Source of the DNA: Anaerolineales bacterium
Lineage (GTDB): Bacteria; Chloroflexota; Anaerolineae; Anaerolineales; Villigracilaceae
Direction of reading: 5' to 3'
DNA length: 64,000 bases
NCBI GenBank assembly: GCA_016927315.1
Contig: JAFGMV010000004.1
Location: forward strand, 1-64,000
Both the position numbers and the translations under genes were made by a program. Below the pieces are notes generated by a model. That model did not search any database. It was not told the origin of the DNA and was given only the letters and a program-made list of their open reading frames with translations. Shown piece after piece: positions 23,702-33,211 of the stretch (the first letter of the stretch is position 1; each line of letters starts with the position of its first letter).

Positions 23702-24652
23702 CTAACCGCCTGACATTAATGGGCCAAAGGCATCAACAAGACGTAATGCTGCTGGTGTTAGCAGGATAATCATAATTGAAGGGAAGATTAATAACCCCAT
23801 GGGAATAATCATGATCGTCGGCGCTCTGTGGGCTTTTTCTTCTGCGAACTGCCTTCGCTTCATACGCATCTGTTCCGATTGAATACGCAAGACCTTTGCC
23901 ATACTGACACCCAAGGATTCGCTTTGTATAACCGCAGCAACAAAACTGGTTAACTCCGGCAAATCGATACGATCAGCCATATCTTTCAGCGCTTCACGTC
24001 TGACCTTTCCCAATTGAACTTCACGAATTGCGCGGGCAAACGCCAGTGACAATTCATTCTCCCACTTCTCGCTGACCTTTGACATTGCAGCATCAAATCC
24101 CAAGCCAGCCTCAACACAAATTGTCAATAAATCCAAAGCATCTGGCATGGCTTTCCTGATTTCCTGTTGGCGCCTGTTTATCTTGCTTCTTAACCATAAT
24201 TGAGGAAAGAAAAATCCAACAACCGAAAAAATCAACAAAAATAGCAAAAATTGAGAGAACTTAAACTTCGATATAAAGTAAAACAGAGTGAGAAAACCAT
24301 CAAAGACAAAAGCAACGACAAACCTTGTTGCAAGAAAAGTCGCGGCATCAATTCGTCCCGGATTACCTGCCAGTTCTAATTGTCTGGTAGTTTGCTGCAA
24401 TACTTTCTGTGGTGTAAATTTTGCTGAGATCTCCCCTGCTTTTCGAATAAATGGAATTAAAACCCTTTCTGCAAAAGGTTGCGAAAGTTCAATCTCTTCC
24501 AGGGAGACAATCTCTCCACGAGCACTGAACTCTGCAAGGCGCGATTCCAATGGATCAATTTCGTCTTCTTCTTCAACAGTTCTTCTCCCCACCAGAATAA
24601 GAACAATTGCACCAGCAAGAACAATCAATCCTAATACGATCCATACAATCAT
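23702..24652 (-). CDS. tadC: Tad pilus inner-membrane platform protein TadC
   Basis: A 316-aa T2SSF-domain protein. One N-terminal helix is followed by a pair (about residues 100-150), a cytoplasmic domain with PDALDLLTICVEAGLGFDAAM, and a C-terminal helix pair. It works with TadB as the membrane platform on which the TadA ATPase drives Flp assembly. It is last in the Tad series and starts 6 bp after tadB ends. Confidence 0.9.
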   Translation of the reverse strand: MIVWIVLGLIVLAGAIVLILVGRRTVEEEDEIDPLESRLAEFSARGEIVSLEEIELSQPFAERVLIPFIRKAGEISAKFTPQKVLQQTTRQLELAGNPGRIDAATFLATRFVVAFVFDGFLTLFYFISKFKFSQFLLFLLIFSVVGFFFPQLWLRSKINRRQQEIRKAMPDALDLLTICVEAGLGFDAAMSKVSEKWENELSLAFARAIREVQLGKVRREALKDMADRIDLPELTSFVAAVIQSESLGVSMAKVLRIQSEQMRMKRRQFAEEKAHRAPTIMIIPMGLLIFPSIMIILLTPAALRLVDAFGPLMSGG

Positions 24653-24658
24653 TTTGTA

Positions 24659-25612
24659 TCAAACCTCAATATCTGCTATTTTCATCATAACAAAATAACC
24701 AATCGCAATCAAAAAACCAGCCAAAGCAAGTGCCCCTCCACCACACCAGGGACCCTTAATAAAGAAAAACATGAAATAAGGGCGTTGTACAAACCAAAGA
24801 AAAACCGTTAGAATAATCGGTATCATTGCCAGGAATTGTCCTGACGCACGCACTTGCGAAGTCAGCACCCGAATTTCACCCTTAATGCGAACGCGTTCTC
24901 GGATCGTAAATGCAATCGTGTCCAGAATCTCAGATAGGTTACCTCCGACTTCTCTCTGAACGTTTATTGCAGTGATAACAAAGTCAAGGTCATCACTTGG
25001 AATGCGGCGTATCAAATTGTCCAGAGCGCTTTCCATTGGGATGCCGATTTGAATCTCTTGCACCACCCTGTGAAATTCATCTGCTATCGGAATCGGAAGC
25101 TCCTTACTGATCGCTTCCATGGCCTGCAGCGTTGAATATCCAGCCCGGAGACCATTGACCATTAGGTTAAGCATATCACCAAGCTGGTCATTAAATTTTA
25201 GCAAACGCTGACTTTGCTGACGTTTTACATAGATCCTTGGCAAGAAAGCCCCCACAACCACGCCAATCAACAATGAAATAATATTCCGCCCTCCGATCAG
25301 GAAGGCTAACAATCCAACAACAAAAATCGAAATGATGATCAGGGCATAATATTCCACAACTTTAAACTTCATATCAGCCCGTGCCAACTCACGGGCCATA
25401 CGATCACCAAAAGATGTCTTTTCAACTTTCCGGCTTACCCAATCCGTAACATAAGAACCATCACTGTCCCTCTTTTCACTCTCATCTTCCTCCAGGTAAC
25501 TCCCAAGCCGGTCTTCTACCAGTGTACGTTCACTATTAGAAGATACAATCACCCCAATAATCAGTAGAATGATAACAACTATTCCACCAATAACCAAAAT
25601 CCAGGTCCACAT
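24659..25612 (-). CDS. tadB: Tad pilus inner-membrane platform protein TadB
   Basis: A 317-aa T2SSF-domain protein with the same helix plan as TadC. The cytoplasmic segment FNDQLGDMLNLMVNGLRAGYS and the VQREVGGNLSEILD block are diagnostic. It lies between cpaF and tadC with short gaps, consistent with one operon. A few Gly/Cys residues near the C-terminus (GPWCGGGALAL) are unusual for the family. Confidence 0.9.
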   Translation of the reverse strand: MWTWILVIGGIVVIILLIIGVIVSSNSERTLVEDRLGSYLEEDESEKRDSDGSYVTDWVSRKVEKTSFGDRMARELARADMKFKVVEYYALIIISIFVVGLLAFLIGGRNIISLLIGVVVGAFLPRIYVKRQQSQRLLKFNDQLGDMLNLMVNGLRAGYSTLQAMEAISKELPIPIADEFHRVVQEIQIGIPMESALDNLIRRIPSDDLDFVITAINVQREVGGNLSEILDTIAFTIRERVRIKGEIRVLTSQVRASGQFLAMIPIILTVFLWFVQRPYFMFFFIKGPWCGGGALALAGFLIAIGYFVMMKIADIEV

Positions 25613-25635
25613 AAGCTAACCGTTTCCTAAATTAC

Positions 25636-27042
25636 CTAGTAACGTCTTCTCTCACCAACGCCAAAAATTGTTGGCGGGAGATTGATACCGGATGCTTCAA
25701 TCTTATCAATGAATTTGGGGCGCAAACCAGTTGGCTTAAGCCGCCCAACGATCTTTCCATCCTCAATGCCGGTCTGCTCAAAGACAAACAAGTCCGTCAT
25801 TGTAATCACATCACCTTCCATACCACTGACTTCAGTAATATAGGTCACCTTTCGGGTACCATCCCTCATACGAGATTGTTGTACTACAACATCGATTGCC
25901 GAAGAAATCTGCTCCCTGATGGCCTTTGCAGGCAACTCCATCCCAGCCATCAAAGTCATCGTTTCAAGACGAGAAAGGGTATCGCGTGGAGAATTGGAGT
26001 GCAGTGTGGTCAAAGAGCCATCGTGACCTGTATTCATCGCCTGCAACATATCCAAGGCTGCTTCATCACGAATCTCACCAACTACTATTCGATCTGGACG
26101 CATACGTAAGGAGTTTACCACCAACTGTCGAATAGTGATTTCACCACGTCCTTCAATGTTAGGAGGACGTGATTCGAGTGTGACAACATGTTCCTGACGA
26201 AGCTGCAGTTCGGCTGCATTTTCTATTGTCAGGATTCTTTCATCGCCAGGAATAAACCCGGACAAAATATTAAGCAGCGTAGTCTTTCCAGAACCAGTAC
26301 CACCGGCGATAACCATATTTAGTTTTGATTCAACACAAGCTTTTAGGAATTGAAGCGCTTCCGGAGAAATAGAGCCAAACTGAATCAATTGTTCAACTGT
26401 AATCGGGTTCTTGGAAAACTTACGAATGGTGAGTGTCGGACCGACCAATGATATAGGCGGAATGATTGCATTCACACGAGAACCATCTGGTAAACGGGCA
26501 TCTACATAGGGGCTTGATTCGTCAATACGCCGACCTAAAGGGGCAACAATGCGATCGATGATACGCATGACATGATCATTATTTTCAAATGTGACCGGCA
26601 CACGATGTAACTTCCCTTTGCGCTCGATGTATATGTTTTTTGCACCGTTCACCATGACTTCTGTGATTGTCTCATCTTCCAAAAGCGGCTGCAGCGGTCC
26701 TAGCCCCAGAAGTTCTGCCGCTATCTGTTCAAATAATCGAGCCCTCTCTGGCCTGGAAAGGACTATGTTTTCTTCCGATAGGATTTGTTCAAAAAGATCC
26801 TGAATTGTCCTTCGAACCTCATCCGTTTTTCCAATATCCATTGATGGATCAAGTTCTGCTAGAAGTTTATTTTGAACCCGTGTTTTTAGGTCAAGGTAAC
26901 TACCAACTTGTGGGCCAGACGCAGGAGCACTTGTCCTGCGAGCCTGTAACGATGATAACCTGGAACCTTCCCCACCACCTTGATCTCCTGGCATATTTTG
27001 CGAACCACCCTGCCCTTGTTCAATACGTTTAAGTAACGACAT
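25636..27042 (-). CDS. tadA: Tad pilus assembly ATPase
   Basis: A 468-aa secretion ATPase of the TadA/CpaF type (GspE superfamily) that powers pilus extension and perhaps retraction. Seen are Walker [18 protein letters not shown] (about residue 245), the Asp box with [15 protein letters not shown], Walker [13 protein letters not shown], and the His box with [17 protein letters not shown]. The N-terminal 100 residues are a Gly/Ser/Gln-rich region then a helical domain. GAGGAG precedes the ATG. It follows cpaE by 28 bp. Confidence 0.95.
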   Translation of the reverse strand: MSLLKRIEQGQGGSQNMPGDQGGGEGSRLSSLQARRTSAPASGPQVGSYLDLKTRVQNKLLAELDPSMDIGKTDEVRRTIQDLFEQILSEENIVLSRPERARLFEQIAAELLGLGPLQPLLEDETITEVMVNGAKNIYIERKGKLHRVPVTFENNDHVMRIIDRIVAPLGRRIDESSPYVDARLPDGSRVNAIIPPISLVGPTLTIRKFSKNPITVEQLIQFGSISPEALQFLKACVESKLNMVIAGGTGSGKTTLLNILSGFIPGDERILTIENAAELQLRQEHVVTLESRPPNIEGRGEITIRQLVVNSLRMRPDRIVVGEIRDEAALDMLQAMNTGHDGSLTTLHSNSPRDTLSRLETMTLMAGMELPAKAIREQISSAIDVVVQQSRMRDGTRKVTYITEVSGMEGDVITMTDLFVFEQTGIEDGKIVGRLKPTGLRPKFIDKIEASGINLPPTIFGVGERRRY

Positions 27043-27070
27043 AATATCTCCTCACAAAACCGGCATCCGC

Positions 27071-28297
27071 CTAACCGCCAAATTCAATTTCTTCCACTTT
27101 AGATAAAGCCGTTCGTAGACTTTCTGCCAGGGCATAAATTCCTCTTGCAGCCGGTTGTGTCTTTTTATCTATTACAAAGGGAATTCCGCGGTTTACAGAT
27201 GGGATCACGACGCGTTCATCCAAAGGAATAGTCGCAACAATTTCCTGTTTTAGATTCTCACCGATTCTTTCGGATGTAATGGCAATGCGTTTGTCGTATT
27301 TATTCATGGCAAATACAATTCGCTCTCTTGCAATCCCCAGCGTTTCTAATACATCCAGGAACAACCGACAGTTTTTAATGGCTGGAATATCTTGTGTTGT
27401 CAACAAAATAATGGAACTGCTAACATCAATAGCCCCAAGCGTAATGTCTGTCAAAAGAGATGTTGTATCAACAATGACATAAGCATAAAGCTGCTGTAAA
27501 TACTCTAAAACCTTGACAAACTGGTCTGAGGTTACATTTTCAGCTTCAGCGGGTTGTGATGGTGCCGCTAGTATATGGATTCCCGAGCCTGCGTGTTTGA
27601 TCATTATTTCATCAACGATATCCGGATCAAGTTCATCCACTCTTGGAGCGACATCAATAATAGTATTTTTGCCCTGTTCATTTACAAATACTGCGACATC
27701 ACCAAATTGAAGGTTCCCATCCACGATAACAACACGGGTATCTTCATTATGCAGCGCAATAGCGAGATTGACAGCTACTGTCGTGCATCCGGTGCCTCCT
27801 TTGGGGCTGTAAATTGAAACGATTTTTCCCTGCGAAAATGAACGAGCCTGAACCGGTTTTAACCCAGAAGATGATTGTAATGGAATGGACTGTATACTTT
27901 TCGCCCGCTCTTGAACAGCCATTTCACTTGCCCGGCGGATGGCAGAGATCAACTCGTCCCCCATGGGAGGTTTGGTCAAAAAATCTCTTGCCCCAGCTAA
28001 CATAGCCTTACGCATATAATTTTGATCCCCCTGGACCGACAATATCACTACTTGGATGTATGGTTTACTTTTCCGGATTGTTTCAGTTGCCGCGATCCCA
28101 TCGATATCCGGCATATTGATGTCCATCAGAACAACATCAGGATCAAGTTCTTGTGCTAATTGGATCCCTTCCTTGCCTGTTTTTGCCGCGCCAACAACTT
28201 CGACATCAGATTCGAACTGCAATAATTTACGAACATTCTCACGTGTTTCTGCAATGTCATCAACAATCAAAACGCGAATCTTATCGCCAACAGCCAT
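27071..28297 (-). CDS. cpaE: CpaE/TadZ pilus localisation ATPase with receiver domain
   Basis: A 408-aa protein. Residues 1-125 form a receiver domain with intact phospho-acceptor Asp (VVLMDINMPDIDG) and the conserved Lys in FLTKPP. Residues about 150-400 form a MinD/ParA-like ATPase with deviant Walker A SPKGGTGCTT and IVDGNLQFGD. CpaE/TadZ proteins place the Tad machinery in the cell. The intact Asp suggests phosphorylation control, unlike the degenerate receivers of many TadZ proteins. The DegS-like kinase upstream is a possible partner, but this is not shown. Confidence 0.92.
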   Translation of the reverse strand: MAVGDKIRVLIVDDIAETRENVRKLLQFESDVEVVGAAKTGKEGIQLAQELDPDVVLMDINMPDIDGIAATETIRKSKPYIQVVILSVQGDQNYMRKAMLAGARDFLTKPPMGDELISAIRRASEMAVQERAKSIQSIPLQSSSGLKPVQARSFSQGKIVSIYSPKGGTGCTTVAVNLAIALHNEDTRVVIVDGNLQFGDVAVFVNEQGKNTIIDVAPRVDELDPDIVDEIMIKHAGSGIHILAAPSQPAEAENVTSDQFVKVLEYLQQLYAYVIVDTTSLLTDITLGAIDVSSSIILLTTQDIPAIKNCRLFLDVLETLGIARERIVFAMNKYDKRIAITSERIGENLKQEIVATIPLDERVVIPSVNRGIPFVIDKKTQPAARGIYALAESLRTALSKVEEIEFGG

Positions 28298-28326
28298 AAT
28301 GTCCTCTAATTCAGATTAGCACAACG

Positions 28327-29424
28327 CTATTCTTCAGTATTTACAGTAATTACATCATTGGGCAAGAAGGGAAGTATCAATTCATCAATTCTTGGTTCAA
28401 CTGCATAAGGCAACTTTGCCGGGACAGGGATATTATATTGGCTCAAGAGGTACTGCAGTGTTGCACTTTCAGTTGCAACACGAGATTCATCGCTGGCATT
28501 CCGCAAGGTAAGCGATAATTTTGCGCCGCTATACATAAGATAGGTGAGTGCAACTGAATCTTGCGGAGACACAATCAGGGTCAACAAATCTGGAATCTCA
28601 GCACTTACAATCGGCGTGACGACTTCTTCTTCCGGAGACTGGGTACTTCCTACTTGAGCTGCTTCCGTCAGCGGGAAGGTTCCCATGCGCATCACAACCA
28701 CATCCTGCAAAATCATCTGGCAAACCATGCGCGGTCGTTGCTCTTCACCTGGCACAATGTAAATACCCTGCTGATAAGAAGGTTCAACTTCCGTACGTCC
28801 CTGAACCGGTCCTGTTACACCTTCAAACATAGACGAATTCAAGATCAAAGAGACGCCCGGCATATCACCAGGGGGCACATTCGCCGGAGCAACCAGAGTT
28901 CCGATATTATTGGGCAAAGACGATTGGAAAGATGGGTCAATATCTACAAACAACATACATGCAGTAAGATTTACATGCGCACCTTTGGAAACACCAAAAG
29001 CAACCGATTCAAGACGTGTGGTTGGTATCGTCGTAGCCGTCATTCCTGGAGGAATGATTGATGCCCATTGAGGACCTTCTAGAGCAATTGCCGCAGTCGA
29101 CTCTACGATCATTGATTGCGTCAGTGGAACTCCAGGCTCCAGAGGATAACGGGCAACTTTTCCTACGATTTCACCTATCTCATCCTGTCGGATCATTACC
29201 GTTACATATTTATCTTGCGGAATTGACATTGTCCCCAAGGCATCTTCCTTGATCTCGGCACCTTGAGGAATGCTTTGTTGAGAGATAACAATATCAACAA
29301 AAGTAATTTCCGGCGTCTCCTGAGCAGTCAGGCCGGGGAGCAAACGGCCAAAGGCGAGGAAAGCTACTCCCAAACCAACAACCACTATTAATATTAAGAA
29401 GATATAGATTCGTCCACGACGCAT
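28327..29424 (-). CDS. cpaB: CpaB/RcpC-like pilus assembly protein
   Basis: A 365-aa protein with an N-terminal membrane helix (residues 7-27) and a SAF domain (about 45-110, with SIPQGAEIKEDALGTM). It continues with a long extracytoplasmic region. In diderms RcpC/CpaB works near the secretin; here no secretin gene is present, so it probably acts at the single membrane or in the wall. The start at 29424 is chosen because AAGGAG lies directly upstream; a GTG 15 bp earlier overlaps that site. Confidence 0.88.
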   Translation of the reverse strand: MRRGRIYIFLILIVVVGLGVAFLAFGRLLPGLTAQETPEITFVDIVISQQSIPQGAEIKEDALGTMSIPQDKYVTVMIRQDEIGEIVGKVARYPLEPGVPLTQSMIVESTAAIALEGPQWASIIPPGMTATTIPTTRLESVAFGVSKGAHVNLTACMLFVDIDPSFQSSLPNNIGTLVAPANVPPGDMPGVSLILNSSMFEGVTGPVQGRTEVEPSYQQGIYIVPGEEQRPRMVCQMILQDVVVMRMGTFPLTEAAQVGSTQSPEEEVVTPIVSAEIPDLLTLIVSPQDSVALTYLMYSGAKLSLTLRNASDESRVATESATLQYLLSQYNIPVPAKLPYAVEPRIDELILPFLPNDVITVNTEE

Positions 29425-29629
29425 TGGAGTCTCCTTCACATATGCATATTATTTCGATGAAGTGTATCATAAGAATTATACAGTAAATATCTCGAAATCG
29501 TTATTAGTAAAAAAGGGGGAAAATAAAAAAAAGTTTTTTTACAACCATGGCGGATAACATCAAGACTTGAATAATATCAGAAAATGGAACTATATTTCAA
29601 AAGAAACATCCCAACGAAATATCCAAATA
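29425..29629. other. Spacer between flp and cpaB
   Basis: AT-rich sequence with no gene. It should contain the promoter for cpaB and the downstream tad genes, because flp has its own terminator. Confidence 0.5.
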
Positions 29630-29659
29630 AAAAGGAGCAGGTTTGAACCTGCTCCTTTT
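29630..29659 (-). terminator. Rho-independent terminator of flp
   Basis: AAAAGGAGCAGGTT (29630-29643) and AACCTGCTCCTTTT (29646-29659) form a near-perfect hairpin ending in Ts on the minus strand, 22 bp beyond the flp stop codon. It likely lets flp be expressed far more than the assembly genes. Confidence 0.9.
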
Positions 29660-29681
29660 GCCAATTACATTGATTTGGATT

Positions 29682-29855
29682 CTAGCTGCCACCAACGCCC
29701 TGGGCGCCTTGCATCTGATCCTGGATGGCGGAAAAGACGTTACCGATCTCAGTTCCGAGTGCGAGCAAGATTGCGATAACGACGACTGAAACCAGAACGA
29801 GGATCAAAGCATACTCTACCAAACCTTGGCCTTTTTCTTTCGGTGCGAATAACAT
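29682..29855 (-). CDS. flp: Flp-type pilin
   Basis: A 57-aa class IVb prepilin. The short leader ends at Gly in KEKG, followed by QGLVEYALILVLVSVVVIAI with the required Glu at +5 and Tyr at +6. A hydrophobic helix makes up most of the mature part, and the C-terminus is Gln/Gly-rich. It is the structural subunit of the Tad pilus. AAAGGAG lies upstream of the ATG at 29855; the longer frame to 29900 has no site. It lies between the two-component pair and cpaB, with its own terminator. No prepilin peptidase gene is in the window. Confidence 0.93.
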   Translation of the reverse strand: MLFAPKEKGQGLVEYALILVLVSVVVIAILLALGTEIGNVFSAIQDQMQGAQGVGGS

Positions 29856-29992
29856 AATCAATTTCTCCTTTATAGAATAGAATTCGAAAAACCAACTCAA
29901 TTACTAACCTTATTATAGCAACACGGCATAATTTTTCAAGAAATAAAAATTACAGTTACCTAACAAAGTAACCAAACTTTCAATTCTGATAA

Positions 29993-31039
29993 TTAGCTCA
30001 CTGCCGGGACGGTAAATGTGATTCTGGTACCTTTCCCGATTACGCTGTCGATTTCAAAATTGCCGCCTAACATCTCTGTGCGTTCCTTAATCAATGTCAG
30101 ACCCAGGCTCTTATTGTCATTCAATGAATCAAGATCAAAACCTTTACCGTTATCGTCAACAGTCACTTTGATCGCTTCGGTACCCATATCCAGGTGGACT
30201 TTTACCAAATTCGCCTGACTGTGCCTGGCCGCGTTTCCTAATAACTCTTGTACAGCACGGAAAATCATCACTTCTAAATAAGGTTCAAGCCTGCGCTCTT
30301 TTCCAGTTACAGTGACATTCACTTCCATCCCACCTTGTTCTTTAAGTACACCGGCATATTTCTGAAGTGTTGGGGATAAACCAAGATCATCTAACATCAT
30401 TGGACGCAATTCAGAAATAAAATTACGAACTTTCTGGAAGGTCCCCATTGCCGACGCTTTAAGTGTATCAAGTTCATCGCGCGCTTGGGCAGGATCGATA
30501 TCAAGCAAGCGCATGGCGATTTCTGTCTGCAGGATAAAGTTCGATAAAGCCTGTGCAGGGCCATCATGCATCTGGCGTGATAGAAGCTGGCGTTCTGCTT
30601 CCTGTGCATTTACCACCATCTCAACACTGCTTAGATTCCCCATCCCTTTGGCTGAAACTGATTCGCTACTGATGGGAGAATTTCTTTGTTTGACCAGTTC
30701 TTCCAGGATTGATTTAAAGCGTTCAAGATGAGTTTGATCACACTGCAATTTTTCTAACTGCCCTCTCATTACAAACAGCCGCTGTTGTGCGTCGAGTGCA
30801 GAGTCATAAGCCATACGCACTTCTTCCATTGGCATTTTGTCAATCTCAGATTGGACTTGCTGTAAATGCGCAGTAATAGCTGCGTTGCGCTGGCTGAGTT
30901 TATTTACTTCTCCCTGGCTCTGTTCGATCATCAGCGTAACTTCATCCAGAGAACGCTGAGTTTCCTCCAGTTCAGACTGAAAATTCAATCCTTTAGTGTT
31001 TTCCTTTATCCCGGTTCCGTCAAGTTGATTGTCGGCCAT
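29993..31039 (-). CDS. DegS-like cytoplasmic sensor histidine kinase
   Basis: A 348-aa kinase without membrane helices. Residues 1-130 are a long coiled coil, as in the DegS sensor. The HisKA_3 dimerisation helix contains the phosphorylated His in SRQMHDGPAQAL. The C-terminal ATPase domain shows QELLGNAARHSQA (N box) and VDDNGKGFD (G1 box). It follows the NarL/DegU-type regulator gene by 6 bp, so they form a cognate pair. Position just upstream of flp suggests that the pair controls pilus expression; this is inferred only. Confidence 0.9.
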   Translation of the reverse strand: MADNQLDGTGIKENTKGLNFQSELEETQRSLDEVTLMIEQSQGEVNKLSQRNAAITAHLQQVQSEIDKMPMEEVRMAYDSALDAQQRLFVMRGQLEKLQCDQTHLERFKSILEELVKQRNSPISSESVSAKGMGNLSSVEMVVNAQEAERQLLSRQMHDGPAQALSNFILQTEIAMRLLDIDPAQARDELDTLKASAMGTFQKVRNFISELRPMMLDDLGLSPTLQKYAGVLKEQGGMEVNVTVTGKERRLEPYLEVMIFRAVQELLGNAARHSQANLVKVHLDMGTEAIKVTVDDNGKGFDLDSLNDNKSLGLTLIKERTEMLGGNFEIDSVIGKGTRITFTVPAVS

Positions 31040-31045
31040 AAAAAA

Positions 31046-31747
31046 TCACTCCTGTGATTTGATATCAGTACTTTGCAAATTCACCCACCCGCGTTTGAGT
31101 GCGTACACAACAGCCTGAGTGCGATCCTCCACCCCAAACTTCCTAAGAATTGAGGTAACATGATTCTTTACGGTTTGATGGCTAATTCCTAACCGCCCCG
31201 CAATCTCTTTATTACTCATCCCGCGCACAACACACGACAAGACTTCCATTTCCCTATCAGACAGGGGATGAAATGGACTTCCCGGCTCACTATAGGAACG
31301 CCGTGCGCCTTCCATCTGATCCTCCAGCCATTTCTCCAATTCACGTCGAGAAAAAGAATTCCCTTCCATTACATACTTCCCCGCAGCAACCTCCCGAATA
31401 GCCTTAGTCAACCGCTTGGGCTCAATATCTTTTGCACAATACGCTGCGGCGCCAGCCAGAGCAGCGTGAATAGCCTGCTCAAGGTCATCGTACCCGGTAA
31501 GCAATAATATCCTAGTCATCAATTTTTCCTGCACAACCTGGTGGGTTACCTGTTGGCCATTCAAGCCTGGCAAATTGACATCTAGGACCGCGATATCCGG
31601 ACGCAAGGTGCGAATTAATTCCAAGGCATCGTCACCTGAAGCAGCCTGTCCAACAACATCCATATCAGCTTCAAGGGATAAAGCATCCACTACCCCCTGA
31701 CGGAAAAGAGGATGATCGTCAACGATCAGTAGTTTAATTTTGTTCAT
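31046..31747 (-). CDS. NarL/DegU-family response regulator
   Basis: A 233-aa regulator. Receiver domain residues 1-120 with acidic pair VDDHPLF, phospho-acceptor in PDIAVLDVNLPG, and Lys in YCAKDIEP. A LuxR-type HTH lies at the C-terminus (HPLSDREMEVLSCVVRGMSNKEI, then LGISHQTVKNHVTSILRKFGV). The ATG at 31747 is chosen because the receiver starts there. It is upstream of the DegS-like kinase and probably the first gene of that operon. Confidence 0.93.
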   Translation of the reverse strand: MNKIKLLIVDDHPLFRQGVVDALSLEADMDVVGQAASGDDALELIRTLRPDIAVLDVNLPGLNGQQVTHQVVQEKLMTRILLLTGYDDLEQAIHAALAGAAAYCAKDIEPKRLTKAIREVAAGKYVMEGNSFSRRELEKWLEDQMEGARRSYSEPGSPFHPLSDREMEVLSCVVRGMSNKEIAGRLGISHQTVKNHVTSILRKFGVEDRTQAVVYALKRGWVNLQSTDIKSQE

Positions 31748-31826
31748 AGCAAAACCCGCTTCCCAAGATTCGATAAGAGTATAGCACATGAAGGATGCAC
31801 AAGCAATTTCAGTATGACAAACATTT

Positions 31827-33164
31827 TCATTGAAGTCCGGCCGTTGTCACCTGATCCAGCCACGTTCTGGGTGGTTGCAGCGCCCACCATCGAACCCAAT
31901 ACAACCCAATAATCAGGAAAAGCGGTACTGGTAAGTACATCACAACAGCTAAAGAAATTTCTCTAGCCTCAACAAACTGCCAGTAGCAAACCCATGATCC
32001 AGCAGATAATGACAGTAGGAAGAAAATGTTCAACCAGGCTCCAGTCACAGGCCATCTGTCCTGGATAACCATCAGTAATAGTATTACCGGTGGCCCCATA
32101 ACAACGTACGCATTGAGATCTACCGAGAGACCCATCAGCGGGGTAGCTGCTAGTGTGAGACAGGCAACCCAATAAAAACGGCGGAAATCCAAATAGCGCG
32201 CCGCCCACCATTCCAAATAAACCAATACAAACATTACTGAAACCAGTACCCACCCGGCTTTTTCTGGCAACGCGGGCCAAATACTTGATAATACCCGCAG
32301 AACAGATATTTCCGAAGAAGACCGGCCGCTGCTCACAACCGAACGGATAAATTGTCCAAACCACTGCGGGTAAATAAAGGAAGCAATCACATTCAGGACA
32401 AATAGTGTCAGGATCAATGTAATAAAAACCGTCCAGCGCCTATGAGCAAGAATCCAGACCAACAGAAACACCAGGAATGGCAGACCGATCTCCCACTCGA
32501 TCGTTATCAATGCTAACAAAACACCTACCAATTGATCTTTACCAGTACGCAATCCCCAAAGAATAACCATATACAGCATTGTGGTCAAAATTACAACATC
32601 CCCATCCTGCAAAGCTTTTAAGCTGTAAAACCAGACCAAGGGAAAAAGATAAAACCCTATCAAGAATACTCGTCCTGGTCTTCGATCAGTGAGGTCGATG
32701 CTGAAATACACCGAAACAATTATCGCGATTTCTAGGATGAGGGTCCAGATAGCCCGGATAATTGCAAACCAATCTGCATCGGGAACCACCACCAACGCGG
32801 GGAAAAAAAACGTAAAGATCGCTGTGACAACATCAGGAATGGCTACAAGAGGAATAAACAGGATCAATATATATAAGGGCAGTTCCTGATTATAAGGATA
32901 TTCACCTGCCAAAGCCGCCCTTCCATAGATATCCCGCTGAACATCTATCGAAACTCCGGTGCTATAGGGGTCAGTCCGGTGCAGTAATGACCGCGCCCCA
33001 TGCCAGTAAATATTGACATTTCCCCCGGGAAGTCCCTGCAAAAGCAGCAGGTTGATCCATACTGCCCCGGCCAAGATAGCTATCACCCCGATACCGGCCA
33101 GGGTCCGTACACCAATCAGGCGCCAATCGATTTTCGATGTTAGTATGGGTGATTTCAAAATCAA
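31827..33164 (-). CDS. Polytopic membrane protein, GT87/DUF2029-like
   Basis: A 445-aa protein with about eleven to twelve membrane helices. An extracytoplasmic acidic/polar loop after helix 1 (IYWHGARSLLHRTDPY) and the WFYSLKALQDGDVVILTTML segment fit the alpha-mannosyltransferase/GT87 pattern of polyprenyl-phosphate-sugar-dependent GT-C enzymes. Donor and acceptor unknown. It could act in surface glycan or lipoglycan synthesis. The next gene on the strand is a DMT transporter; no operon link is clear. Confidence 0.65.
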   Translation of the reverse strand: MILKSPILTSKIDWRLIGVRTLAGIGVIAILAGAVWINLLLLQGLPGGNVNIYWHGARSLLHRTDPYSTGVSIDVQRDIYGRAALAGEYPYNQELPLYILILFIPLVAIPDVVTAIFTFFFPALVVVPDADWFAIIRAIWTLILEIAIIVSVYFSIDLTDRRPGRVFLIGFYLFPLVWFYSLKALQDGDVVILTTMLYMVILWGLRTGKDQLVGVLLALITIEWEIGLPFLVFLLVWILAHRRWTVFITLILTLFVLNVIASFIYPQWFGQFIRSVVSSGRSSSEISVLRVLSSIWPALPEKAGWVLVSVMFVLVYLEWWAARYLDFRRFYWVACLTLAATPLMGLSVDLNAYVVMGPPVILLLMVIQDRWPVTGAWLNIFFLLSLSAGSWVCYWQFVEAREISLAVVMYLPVPLFLIIGLYWVRWWALQPPRTWLDQVTTAGLQ

Positions 33165-33211
33165 TCTCCAGATATTTCAATATTCAAGGAAATCCAGGGT
33201 AGCTGAACGGT

